A stretch of 64,000 nucleotides of DNA from Diphasiastrum complanatum (Eukaryota; Streptophyta; Lycopodiopsida; Lycopodiales; Lycopodiaceae), in contig CM055095.1 in NCBI GenBank assembly GCA_029204225.1, positions 25,712,503-25,776,502 of the forward strand. Reading direction: 5' to 3'. Both the position numbers and the translations under genes were made by a program. The notes under the pieces are model-generated. The model saw nothing but the letters and a program-made list of their open reading frames with translations. It was not told the origin of the DNA and ran no database searches. Shown here piece by piece: positions 25,980 through 40,690 of this stretch. Each line of letters begins with the position of its first letter. Position 1 is the stretch's first letter.

Positions 25980-26405
25980 GAACGTTTGTGCTTTGTGTGT
26001 ATGGGCAAGGGACACACAGTCAGACAGTGTCCCAAGGGGCCTTTCACTAAAAAAGATAAGAAAGATAAAAAACAAGTTCATCTTGTTCAGACTGTATGTT
26101 TCCCCAGTGACTCGGCAGCTTCCGAGATCAAAGTGTATCATGAAGATCATGAACACTGTTGCCAGCTGACCTCTGCAATGCTAGCGAGACCCTTCAGCTT
26201 TGGGCCGCATGACCTAGTACGTATGCATGGGAAAGTTGGTAACCAGTCAGTAAGAGTCATGGTTGATGATGGGGCAACCCATAATTTCATCAACCACACC
26301 CTGGTTAAAAAGCTTAAACTACCAGAAGTACCTAGTCAGCATAGGTACATAGTTTCATTAGCTAAGGGTGAAGATAAAAAAAATATGGGAAACTATGGTA
26401 AGTAA
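25980..26405 (+). pseudogene. J zinc knuckle and protease
   Basis: In the same frame as Gag: CFVCMGKGHTVRQC (nucleocapsid CCHC knuckle), then FGPHDLVRMHGKVG and the protease active-site block MVDDGATHNFINH. The second residue of the D-[ST]-G triad is Asp, which is unusual and may impair activity. The frame is lost at an A8 run (about 26376-26383), and the next domain continues in another frame. Confidence 0.85.
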
Positions 26406-28110
26406 GTTAAATCTTGGTATTCAGGGGTACCAAGATCAAATAAACTTTCAGATAATGCACCTGGATCGAACAGACATTGTTCTCGGGAGAGATTGGCTCT
26501 ACAGTTTAGGACCTTCCCTCCACAGAAACTATCAGGAGAACACCCTCAGCTTTCAGTATAAAGGCCGAGAGATCCAGTTGCATGGGGAGCATGATGTTCC
26601 CAACAGCCCTATGGTCTGCAGTTCAGAGCTCTGTCAGCTAATCGGAGACGAAGACCATCAGGTATTCTTATGTGACTTTCAGTTTATTCCTGAAGTTTCT
26701 ATTTCCAGTTCTATTCAGCAGAAAATCAGTAAATTAGAAACTTTATTGTCTAAATTTAAAGATGTTTTTCCTGAAGATTTGCCACATGGTTTACCACCTA
26801 GCAGAGAGGTAGATCATGTAATAAACCTAGTACCAGGTACAGCACCTGTTTCTAAACCTCCGTATCGGGTCAGCCGAACAGAGGATGAAGAAATAACTAG
26901 GCAGTTAACAGACTATCTTGGGAAAGGCCAAATTCAGACCAGTAGTTCACCATGGGCCTCACCAGTCCTATTGGTGAAAAAGAAGGAGGGGTCTATGCGT
27001 CTTTGCGTAGATTACAGAGCCCTCAATAAAGTCACAATTAAGAATAAATACCCTATGCCTCGGGCAGACGAGTTGTTTGATCAACTCGACGGGGCTAAGT
27101 TTTTCAGCAAAATAGACCTCAGATCGGGATATCATCAAGTCCGTATAAAATCGGAAGATGTCTCAAAAACAGCTTTTAGGACTCGTCACGGTCATTATGA
27201 GTTTAAGGTGATGCCATTTGGGCTCACAAATGCTCCAGCTACCTTTATGACCTTGATGAACAGTGTCCTCATACCATACTTGGGTAAGTTTGTAGTCATA
27301 TTTTTAGATGACATCCTCGTCTACAGCAAAACGAGGAAGGAGCATCTAAAACACCTCAGAAAGGTGTTTCGACTGCTCAGAAAGCATAAGCTTTATGCTA
27401 AACAATCCAAGTGTGAATTCTTCGTTGAAGAAGTAGCATATTTGGGTCACATTATCTCTTCAGATGGGATTAAGATGGACCCAAATAAGGTTAAAGCCAT
27501 ACTCAGTTGGATGAGACCTCAGAATATTTTGGAACTTCAAATCTTTCTTGGTCTGGCGGGATATTACAGACGATTTGTCAAGGAATATGCTCAGATAGCA
27601 GTCCCTATGACAAATCTTCTTAAAGGGAAGGGAAAGGAGTTCATTTGGGAGTCCGCACAACAGGAGAGCTTTGATGCTCTCAAAACAGCCTTAGCTACAG
27701 CACCAGTTTTAAAGGTCGTCGACCCCAATCAGCCATTTGTGGTCGAAACAGATGCTAGCGACTTTGCAGTAGGTGTTGTGCTAACTCAGGGTGGACGACC
27801 AGTTGCCTTCGAGAGTAAAAAACTCGAGCCAGCACAGACTAGGTATAGTGCCTATGAAAAGGAAACTCTTTTCTATAGTCCATGCCCTTAAGACTTGGAG
27901 GCATTATTTGTATGGTGCCAACTTTGAGGTCCTGACAGACCATGAGAGTCTCAGATACCTTTGCAATCAACCTGAGCTTAGAGGTCGGAAAGCTCGTTGG
28001 GCAGAGTTGATGCAAGAGTTTGACATGTCTATCAGATATAGGCGTGGAAAATTCAATACAGTAGCAGATGCCCTTAGCAGAATGCCTATGATAAACGAGC
28101 TGAGTTTTAC
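26384..28110 (+). pseudogene. J reverse transcriptase and RNase H
   Basis: It opens with the protease C-terminus ([15 protein letters not shown]). The RT domain has [55 protein letters not shown] and the catalytic [11 protein letters not shown] near 27298-27330. The RNase H has [12 protein letters not shown] near 27740-27775, then after a single-base frameshift near 27869 it has VLTDHESLRYL and ADALSRMP. The motifs are conserved, which fits a recent origin. Confidence 0.9.
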
Positions 28111-29747
28111 TCAGATTCGTAATGAGTTACTCGAGTCCTTGAGAGGGAAATGCCAGCATGATGCATTCTTCTCTATTATCTGGAACTCAGTCCAGAATAG
28201 ACAGTTACAGACTCCAGAACCAGTTCCCGGGGCTGGTGCCAGTTCATCCAAGAATACGGCAGCTTCCGTTGAGGATGATGATGAGTCCGAGTATACGTCG
28301 TCAGATGACGTTGAGGATTCTGAGCCTGTAATACCCAAGCAAACCCCAGTGGTTGAGGGTCAGTTGACTCAAGGATTCAAATGGAAACAGTATTCCATTC
28401 AAGATGAGTACTTGCTCTATAGAGATAGAGTATGTGTCCCCAATTCAGAGGATTATAGGCAGCAGGTCCTATATGAATGTCATGACAATCCTAGCGCAGG
28501 GACACCCAGGCATACAGAAGACCTATGAGCTTCTTCGTAGGCAATTTTTCTGGCCCAGTATGAAAAAGGACGTCCACCAGTATGTAACCAGTTGCCAGAA
28601 ATGTCAAGTAAATAAAGCAGAGCGTTTAAAGGCAGGAGGGTTGTTGCATCCCTTAGAAATACCAGCTGGTAAATGGGAGAGTATCTCCATGGATTTTATA
28701 GTAGGCCTGCCTAAAACCCAAAAGGGTAATGACGCTATATGGGTCACAGTTGACCGTCTGACCAAAATGGCTCATTTTATTCCGACCAAAACAACCGTTA
28801 GAGCTCTAGAGTTAGCGAGGTTGTTTGTAGACGGGCTATTTAAATTGTACGGTCTACCTTCCGGCATAGTCAGTGACCGGGACAGTAAGTTTACTGGAAA
28901 TTTTTGGAAGGCAGTATTCCATCATCTCCATACTAAACTTAATATGAGTACCACCGACCATCCACAGATGGACGGTCAAACAGAAAGGGTAAATCAAGTG
29001 CTGGAGGATATGCTTCGTGCATACGTCAGCAAGAGGCAGACTAATTGGGAGGAGTATCTCTCGATATTAGAGTTTGCTTACAACAGTACCAAACATTCAG
29101 CTACGGGATACAGCCCATTTATGCTGATGTACGGTTTTCAGCCACGCTCACCCACAGCTGTAGGGTTTAAACAAGAAAAAGTTGAAGCAGCCAGAAACTT
29201 TTTAGAAGACCTAAACCAGATGATAGAACATGCTAAGCGTAGCATTAGACAATCCCAGGATCGAGCCAGGCATTATGCAGATCCACACAGACGGGATGTG
29301 CAGTTCTCCACTGGTGAGAAAGTCTACTTGAGAGTCCCAGTTGACTCTAAAACCCTCAAATCAGGAGTGTGTGCTAAGTTGTCTCCAAGGTATTGTGGTC
29401 CCTTTACCATCAGTAGGAGACTAGGCGAGGTCACCTATGAACTAGAGCTCCCACACAGCAGTAAGGTTTTTCCAGTCTTTCATGTAAGTCAGTTACAAAA
29501 AGCCTTAACCAGATCAGATAATCTGGTAGGGGACAGTGTTCTAGTTCTCCCATTGGATCCTCAACAACCTCCACATGAACCAGAGGAAATTCTTGATAGT
29601 AGAGAGACGCAGACTCGTCATACTCTATACCGAGAATATCTGGTTAAGTGGAATGATCAGCCTGTTGAGAATGCCACTTGGGAAAGAGGCAGCGTCCTTC
29701 GCAAGATTTTTCCAGACTTTGTCTTAGAGGACCAAGACGGTTCATAA
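28111..29747 (+). pseudogene. J integrase with chromodomain
   Basis: After an acidic linker (about 28210-28330) the integrase starts with the HHCC finger. A single-base frameshift near 28500 splits it between its two His residues, and CQKCQV follows. The core holds SMDFIVGLP, IVSDRDSKFTG and QTERVNQ (D, D, E). The GPF/Y-like KLSPRYCGPF region is near 29368-29405. From about 29580 the C-terminus is a chromodomain (YLVKWNDQPVENATWE), which is known to direct chromovirus insertion to modified chromatin. It stops at 29745-29747, overlapping the polypurine tract. Confidence 0.92.
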
Positions 29748-29758
29748 GGGGGAGGGAG
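29746..29758 (+). other. J polypurine tract
   Basis: AAGGGGGAGGGAG immediately precedes the 3' LTR, as required for plus-strand priming. Confidence 0.93.
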
Positions 29759-30117
29759 TGTTACGAGCTCGTAACCAGTGCCGAACCCTAGAGAACACAG
29801 ATAGGTCAGATACCACAGTCAGGGTCGTGTCTAGTGTACATGACCAACATGGCAAGACAGTGTGAGTAGTGTGCCCCTAGCATGGTCCATAGCCATGGCG
29901 GGCCTAACACAGCCTAGGGACCCTGTCAGCAGGATAGGGCCCCCAGTTGGGTCCCGACGTGCAGTCGGCCACGTCAGTGCCACGTGGCCGACACTTGGCA
30001 GTAGCATGCTACCAGTCCTCACACTGGGCTAGGAGGGGCTTACTCTATATCAGGGAGTAGGCAAGGTTGGGTGGATCAGTTAGTGTTTGCCCTACTGTGG
30101 TGTTAGGATCTATTACA
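29759..30117 (+). repeat. J 3' LTR
   Basis: 359 bp. It differs from the 5' LTR by G/T and C/T changes in the CCAACA(G/T)GG to AGCA(C/T)GG stretch, one extra T there, and one C/G at GTCA(C/G)TGCC. It is followed by AGTCC. Confidence 0.95.
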
Positions 30118-30975
30118 AGTCCACTCCTGCATACACACCAGAATACAACAGCGTGGCAGAAAGAAAAAACAGAACGCTAGTCGAAGGAGCCAGATGCATG
30201 ATGGCATAGGCTCAATTGCCAGGTGAATTCTGGGACGAGGCAATAGCTGCAGCTATACACCTGCAAAACAGATGTACAACAACAACGTTGGAGAAAAAAA
30301 CACCATACGAAATGTGGACAGGCAGAAAGCCTGATCTGTCATACGTACGAGTGTTTGGATGTGAAGCATACAAGCACATTCTAAAGGAAAAGAGAAACAA
30401 GCTCGATGACAAATCCGAACAAACAATCATGGTCGGCTACTCAAACGGAACACATGTGTACAGACTCTATGATCCAACCACAGAGCGACACACCTCGAAA
30501 AAGATACAGATTCTTAGTGAATACAAAAGCACAGAATTCTCAAGATTCTGCGAAGAACAGAGGATCGAACACCAGTTCACTCCTACATACACACCAGAAT
30601 ACAACAGTGTGGCAGAAAGAAAAAACAGAACGCTAGTCGAAGGAGCCAGATGCATGATGGCACATGCTCAATTGCCAGGTGAATTCTAGGCCGAGGCAAT
30701 AGCTGCAGCTATACACCTGCAAAACAGATATACAACAACATCATTGGAGAACAAAACACCATACGAAATGTGGACAGGCAGAAAGCCTAATCTGTCATAC
30801 GTATGAGTGTTTGGATGTGCAGCATACAAGCACATTCCAAAGGAAAAGAGAAACAAGCTCGATGACAAATCCGAACAAACAATCATGGTCGGCTACTCGA
30901 ACGGAACACATGTGTACAGACTCTATGATCCAATCACGAAGAAGGTTGTTTCGAACAGAGATGTGAAATTTGACG
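30118..30975 (+). pseudogene. copia H integrase C-terminal half with a tandem duplication
   Basis: The copia H integrase resumes with TPEYNSVAERKNRTL (catalytic Glu), GEFWDEAI, TPYEMWTGRKP, VFGCEAYKH and GYSNGTHVYRLYDP. At about 30479 the sequence restarts at ERHTSKKIQIL, already seen at 23681, and repeats the whole stretch to KKVVSNRDVKFDES. The unit is about 470 bp after removing J. The second copy lacks 15 bp of the RSDNGDEY region and has stops at 30687-30689 and 30804-30806. RT, RNase H and the 3' LTR of H are absent. Confidence 0.85.
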
Positions 30976-32165
<1,190 letters not shown>

Positions 32166-32171
32166 TTACGT

Positions 32172-33000
<829 letters not shown>

Positions 33001-33224
33001 ATATCTCCCACCAAAACTGGCGGTGGTCCCGCGACACCAACCTCGGCGCTTGAATGCAAATTTTAAATAATAACCATATGGGTCCAGTGGCCATTCATGA
33101 TAACCTTGTTCATTGACAAATGGGTAGTCGACATCATCCAAAAAAGGATCCCAAGATAATGCTTGTTGAAGATAGGTGCAGCTGCTAGCAATGACATTGT
33201 TGAAGCTAATGACAAGGTTACAAA

Positions 33225-33810
33225 TTTTTTTTTTGTTTTGACATTTTCAAAAATTTGTAACTTCCTCAATACTTAACAAAATTGAGAAAAACATTATATC
33301 TCCAAAAACCCCTTTCAGTTCTCTACAACTGTATCTATTCAGACCGAATTATAGAGAACAAAAGGTAGTGCAAAAAATGGATCAAGCAGTGCAGAAAAAT
33401 ATAAAAAAATCTGGAAGTTTCTGGTTTTGACAAGTTTACATAATTTTGTTGCCAACTTCAAAAATTTGTAACTTGCTCAATACTTAACAGAATCCAAAGA
33501 AAATTACATGTCTAAAAAGCCCTTTTAATGATCTACAATTGTACTTATTCAGATTGAATAAAAGAGAACATAAAGTTGGGCAGAAATTGAATAAAAAAGA
33601 GCAGGGAAAAAAACAGAATTTTTGGTTTTGACAAATTTACAGAATTTTGTTGCCAACTTTAAAATTTTGTAACTTGCTCAATACTTAACGGAATCCAAAA
33701 AAAATCTATATGGCTAGAAAGCCTTTCAATGCTCTACAATCCTACTATTCATATTGTATTAAATAGAATAGAATGCTAGGCGAAAATTGAATAAAAAATG
33801 GCACAAAAAT
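33225..33810. repeat. about 205-bp tandem array inside K
   Basis: Three units begin near 33249, 33460 and 33661 with AAATTTGTAACTT(C/G)CTCAA, each followed by ATACTTAAC and a CTCTACAA...TATTCAGA-like block. Periods are 211 and 201 bp. Such arrays are common in the non-coding regions of Athila/Tat-type elements. Confidence 0.85.
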
Positions 33811-34005
33811 AAAAATACAAAAAATACAGTCCCCACTCATTTTTTGAACGTTTTTGGACAACTCTCATAAATCACATCCATAATGCAAAGCTAACCCTAG
33901 CATGCCAAAACCAAGATGCCTAAATGCAAGCTAACCACCATACATGTATCATAAGCATGCTGAAAATGAAAAATTGGCATAGCTCCTCGGCAACAGTGTC
34001 AAAAT

Positions 34006-34624
34006 TGTAGTAGGTATTTCCTATCCACCTTCAACTCTAGATCCAAGCACATCAAACATCAAAGGAGATGAAGAGGATTAACATGCTATCATGCGGAGAT
34101 TCGTTCTCATGATAGCGATAGCATAATTCATAATCAAGCAAATGCTTATGATCCACACAGTTCATAAAGATAAACTCCAACAAGCATCAAATCCAACAAT
34201 TAGCAAATCCAAAGGAAACATGAGAGATATAGAAGGGAAGAAGAAGAGCAAGGACATTCCATATCCATTTGAAAGAGGATCCACCTACTTTATTGAAATG
34301 AAGAGTGAATGTACAAAATAACTCGAATCCACCACTCTATATAGTGGATTTTAGGGCTTTGGCCTCAAATCCTATTGGCCAATCTCCACCTCCCTTATTA
34401 TTTGAAATTCAAAAATTAGAGGGAGCCCTTTTTATTCACTAACTTGATTATTAGGCCTTGCGACATTAAAAGTCTCGCAAAAAGGCCTAAAGTCCTTTTA
34501 TTAACATCTAACTAATCAAATAACTATGTGATCATCGGGTTGGACGTACACATGTAGGGTGCCAAATCCCTCTCACTTATTAAGTATGGTTAGGGTTGTC
34601 TTGATATCCGCAAACCCTCCAACA
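34006..34624 (-). repeat. K 5' LTR
   Basis: 619 bp, TGTAGTAGG...CTCCAACA, followed by TACAT. It lacks the microsatellite block of the left LTR. Confidence 0.88.
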
Positions 34625-34629
34625 TACAT

Positions 34630-35130
34630 ACCCAAAAGGGCACGCAACAGGTTACCTAAGATGACGGTCTCTTTAATGGGACAAAATGATGGTTTGAAGT
34701 TATAGGTCTTTTGGGTGCCATGTGTCAATGTCCTATTGTGAGTTGACCCTTTGTTATGGACCCGCATAAGTGTGCACAACTGGCGCGTGTTGCTGGTCAT
34801 GCATGATTCCTATGGTCGGAGATGACCCCACATGGACTATGTATATAGAGGTGGATCTCCATGAGCTTGGCATTTATTCTCTCTTGGAGAATGAAGAGCT
34901 CTTCCATTGGCGGTCAGTTCAGGACGATTATCTAGGCTTTAGGATGTAGGTGGGCGAGGGTCGAGGGTAAGGTATGGTGGTATGGGACATTATGGCTTAT
35001 TGGAGATCTGAGCTTGCCTGATGGTGGTCTATATCTCTAGTGCATGAGGGAGAAGTGACATTACCTCTATGGATGGGCGGTACCATATCGTTCGTCACCT
35101 AATTGTGTCTTAGCAATGACCGGATCGATG
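34630..35130 (+). repeat. probable continuation of gypsy I 3' LTR
   Basis: The sequence after K reads ACCCAAAAGGGCACG..., and a TATA-like GTATATAGAGG lies at 34849-34859, followed by a CT-rich stretch. If K is removed, it joins the TGTTACG stub at 32164. The end is not defined and no 5' LTR partner is present. Confidence 0.45.
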
Positions 35131-38100
35131 ATGGGGATTCGAACACCTCTCTAAATCTAGTTTGGCATTATTGTCCCTTATAGTAAGAACTTGACTTCTT
35201 AATGCTCAACTAAAGTGTCTTCCTTACTAGCATTCATCAACTCCATGGCAATAGCCAAATATCACATAGGGGTGCTCTATTCTTGAATGAGTTGAACATC
35301 TTGTATGTATGATGGGGACTTGCCTTGTTTCCTTAATTCTCCTTCACCTCCAAAGCCCACCCCCCGTTCCATCTGGCCCATTAAATAGCATGTTTGAGTC
35401 ACTTGATACAATTTTGGTAGCTTGCTTATGAATTGAATAGTTAGTACTAAAATTTCCTCCCATTTAGCCCATTGAGTAATATATTTGAGTCATTTATGCA
35501 ATTTTGCTAGCTTGATTATGAATTGAATGGTTCATATTAGCTTTTCCCACCATCGTAATTTATTTATTTTTCCTTTTGTATTTTGCCTTGCCTTCTGTTG
35601 TCTTCTTTCGACTACTCTTCAACAACATCAACTAATAATATTAATCATCTTTACAGTTGATGTCATGGACGTAAAACCCCATGTATATTTTCTAAAAAAA
35701 GTTTTGGTTGCCTCATGATGGTTTTCTAATATTCTCCAAGACTTTTTTTGTTTGTATTTTCTATAATAAAAATTCCAAAAATTGGTTTGCCATTCAATAT
35801 ATCTCCAATGTCATCTCTAATATCAAAATCAAATCAATAAGGCTATGAATCTATGAACTAATGTTGTAATACTTGTTTCCATGGTCTAAACATGTTGAAC
35901 AAAAAGTGTTGGAATCATCAAATATAGCATAGAAAGAAAAAATTTAGATACCAATATTGTTGTTTAAGGTGGTCAAATTTCTTATATGTTTTTTGTAATG
36001 AGTAAGGAATACAATTTAGATGTTGTTTTCTTATAAATGACATGCAAGATTGTATTCTATTAGTTCAAGACAATTTCAATCTCCTTAGAGATCTTTAAGA
36101 TTGAAGTTTCATGGAGATTTGCATGAAATAACAATAACTGTACACATGCTAGATTCATGTGAATCTTGGCTCTTTCTCCAAGTCAACCAACAATTTTGGC
36201 TTAGAATTCATAGAAATGCTAACCAATCAATGATCATATATTAAGAGATTGACTTGACCATAGTTCATTTTTGGCTTATAAATCTAATCTCTTGGTTGTA
36301 TATTAAATTTTCTTAGACCCGTGTTGAATGGGAAAAACGAAGTCTAATTGCTAAAAGATGTTAAGGATGTAGTAATTCAAAATTTGAAATGTATTGGTCT
36401 TATTCAAGAAGGTAAAACATCAAGTTTGGTGCCATCTTTGTTACGTGGAGATTTGTGTTAAAAATTTGGCACAATTTTTTGCAAAGGTAAAATGGTCTTT
36501 GTTCTTGCATCTATTTCTGGAGAATGTTTATGTTCTCAACATCAATAATGTTTTGGACTCCACAAGTGCCCTAGAAGAATGAAATATAATATATAGTATA
36601 TGATTGCGCTAGCATGGAAAGTTGTATAGAGACCATTGAGATGTGCGTGTAGGGTCGTGAAAGTGTAGTATATAGAAATTTGATATGCTTGTCCTTATAT
36701 TGGAAAATAGTAAAGCCACTTTAGTTCTGATGTCCTATGTCATCACAAATTGCATGTTTATATTCCAAGTGTTTTATATTCCCCATCTAAATGAGACATG
36801 ACCACCAAATCATGTATTATTCTAGTAATGCCTACTATGATGTAACATTTGATATTGAATCAAGAGAAACATCTCTTAAACTCCAAAAACTTTAACATGG
36901 ATTGATGTGAAATAATCATTCTTGTCTCCTCTACTATAAAAATAGGATACCTTTTGAAGATTCTTGGTAGTTAGTTTTGTGGTCGTCAAATTGCTTTTGA
37001 CCCCAAAATGTCAATTTCATGTGACGATAGCATATAGTCATAAATAGGAGCCTAAAAAAGGTCTATGGTAACTAAGTTTTTATTTCATAAAAATGATTGC
37101 TATGCTTTATGTTTTTGTTGATAAATTCTTTGGTACGTACTTGCACATAAGTCTTATATTTATGCAACACAACCTACTCTTTCCTAATAATGCATAGATG
37201 CCATAAAATTGCAAGCTAATAATGCCTTTCATATCATGGCCCTTTGGGAAGTAAGTAAATTTCTTTCCAAGTGTTAGGAACGAATGTTCACATCTATAGA
37301 AAGGGTTTCACCTTTTTTTATGAACAAGTTCTATATTGTCTTTTATTTTCACACATGTACTTTGCCTTGCAAATTATTATTTCATAGACTACTGGAGGCC
37401 TATATCCATCAAAATAAAATTGAATAGAAAGAAGCCATAACAAGAAATGCCAAGAAAATCTAGCACACAATAATGGGTATTTGATGGGAGACATGAGGAC
37501 TCCAAACTACATAAAATCAAGCTACATTGATGGAGTAAAAGATCATCTCGATATGTGAGCTCTCTCAATTGTAACTAATCATATTCTAGCTATCATCAAC
37601 TGATGCAATCTCATTTACATCCCATGCCCAACATGGAGGCATGAGCCCATAATGTGAACTCCCATCTCTATTTTTGGCAATGCAAAAGAGATGGTTTGCG
37701 TCATCTACTGCATTTATTTTGCATTGGAGGTATCATATGGAACTTTTCACAATTCTTTCTCTCTCTTATTCATTAGTTGTTTATGTCATGGGCCGACTTC
37801 TCTTTATGACTATGTTAATTTCCAACCTAAAGGTGTCCAGCACCATCATAGACTACAACTTTGTAGAATTAGCATGCATGAGCTCAATAGAGCTAGGAAC
37901 TAATATAATGGAAAGGCCTTAACTTCATATAAAATCCATCTAACAAAGGGCTTTTATATTAATCTTATCTTGAGTTGAGACCTAAGAGGTCCAATGAGGA
38001 ATAGAGAGATGGTGCACCTATGTATTGCACAAATAATATGTATTCTCATGCAAATAATGCCAATTGATAATTTTTGGTTTTGCATCTTCAGGATGACCTC

Positions 38101-38656
38101 CAATGGTGAAGTGATAGGATGGGATAGTCTTTGTGGGTAAGTGGTGATAAAATGTCTTTGTAATCACATTGTATGCATGTTGGATATTAGGGAGAGGAAA
38201 AAATTCTTGTGCTACCACTTGTTGGCTTTATTGGTGAAGCTTCAAGCTTCAATGCATTTCTTTTCCATGAATGGGCAATGTTGGGCATCTATAGAGCCAC
38301 ATGCGACCAATGCACACGATGTGAGATAAATAACAAAGGCTTTTATATCTTCGCCTTTTTCAATTATGTACTTAAATAAGTCAGAGACAATGTAAAGTTG
38401 TAGATGTACTTGCACAAAGTAATCTGAATCAAATAAACGCCAAGAAGCATTAGGATTACTAGATAATTAGTTGTCATTTATTGGGCATGAAGCACAACTA
38501 GGGAACTGAGTGGCATAGCTCAAATAGAGTATTATAAAATATTTTGAAAGTCAAAGTACTTGCAAAAATAATCAAAAGCAAGTTAACTAGACTCGTGAAC
38601 TTAGAAATGAGCTGATTAATGAAGAGATTGAGTTCCCTCCTCGTGTTTTCTGTGAA
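35131..38656. other. intergenic sequence without a recognisable gene
   Basis: AT-rich sequence with only short, domain-less frames. A tandem duplication of a unit of about 91 bp (words TTTGAGTCA, GCTTATGAATTGAAT) occupies 35377-35550. Confidence 0.55.
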
Positions 38657-39862
<1,206 letters not shown>

Positions 39863-40690
39863 TTGGCAACAATCACTATGGCCAGGAGACCAAGATCCAA
39901 AATTGAATCGATGATTCTTCACAATGAGAAGAATGAAGCTAAAATTTGGAAACCAACAAGATGCATAAAAAAACTCATGGGTTCTATTGCATCTGTCCTC
40001 AAAAGGCATGTTTTGACCAAGGAAGAAGGCAAAGTTGACATTCAAATCTTATTGGAAAGCAAAGGTCCTTGATTTTAGGACTTCTCCAAGAGGGCAATCA
40101 ATCTCAGAAGTCTTCGTTCAGCATGTCTATATGCATTCAGAACTATATCTACAAGATTTCAATATTCATGATCGCCAAAAATTGTAAACTTGTAGAAATC
40201 ATATCAGCTTTCATATATGTATTGCATTCTTGCAGATTTATATCCATCCAACATAAGTGAATGGGAGCTAGCACATTCCCTAGCAGGTATATTGGATGTG
40301 ATTCATTTGGATATTGGAAAATTGCAATACAGAGGAAGAACTTCTAAGGAGCTTGCAGGGTATATTCTTCTATGACTCAAAGTATATTCCAGATATGCAT
40401 GGAGATTTTGGAAAGCTTGAAAATATCACACTACCACATTTTGGAAGTGATGCATGGCTTGCACCTGATAGTATTGTGTCAGAATCTTTTAGATGCAAAT
40501 TACTGTTAGATTTGAAAAACTCAATGAAAGGAGCACTGGATCAAAAGTCAATAGATTAAGTTGGTTTCTATCCTTATATGTATTTGTTGATTTCTTTTCA
40601 AATGCAAATGTTTGTAGAACACCAACATTATTTGTTTGTAAGGATATGCCAGATGGCACTCTTTCAGATCTGATGGATGTGGGTTCAGTG
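39863..40690 (+). pseudogene. possible exon remnants of an unidentified gene
   Basis: Four short coding-like pieces follow each other on +: 39880-40070 (IWKPTRCIKKLMGSIASVLK, then KEEGKVDIQILLESK), 40079-40185 (SEVFVQHVYMHSELYLQDFN), 40236-40345 (DLYPSNISEWELAHSLAGIL) and 40320-40556 (SLQGIFFYDSKYIPDMHGDF, then FGSDAWLAPDSI). Splice-like TTGCAG precedes the third. The amino-acid composition looks like a real globular protein and retroelement motifs are absent, but I do not recognise the family. Frame changes between pieces suggest a decayed fragment. It is truncated near 40690 by copia C. Confidence 0.3.

Larger units (their letters stand above)
23796..30117 (+). mobile_element. Ty3/gypsy chromovirus J, nearly complete
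   Basis: A 6.3-kb element with two 358/359-bp LTRs that differ at three bases and one 1-bp indel over their length. It has an iMet primer site, a gag-protease-RT-RNase H-integrase order, a C-terminal chromodomain, a polypurine tract and a perfect 5-bp TSD. Short LTRs and the chromodomain fit a plant chromovirus of the Reina/Tekay-like group; the clade is not resolved by eye. One premature stop and three single-base frameshifts disable the coding region, so it is recent but probably non-autonomous. Confidence 0.95.

Noticed and set aside
26157..26405. Chromovirus J protease as a host aspartic protease gene
   Set aside because: It lies between gag and RT inside LTRs with a TSD, so it is a retroelement domain.
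33225..33810. CRISPR array in the 205-bp tandem units
   Set aside because: Units are long, contiguous and contain no unique spacers; they belong to the interior of LTR element K.
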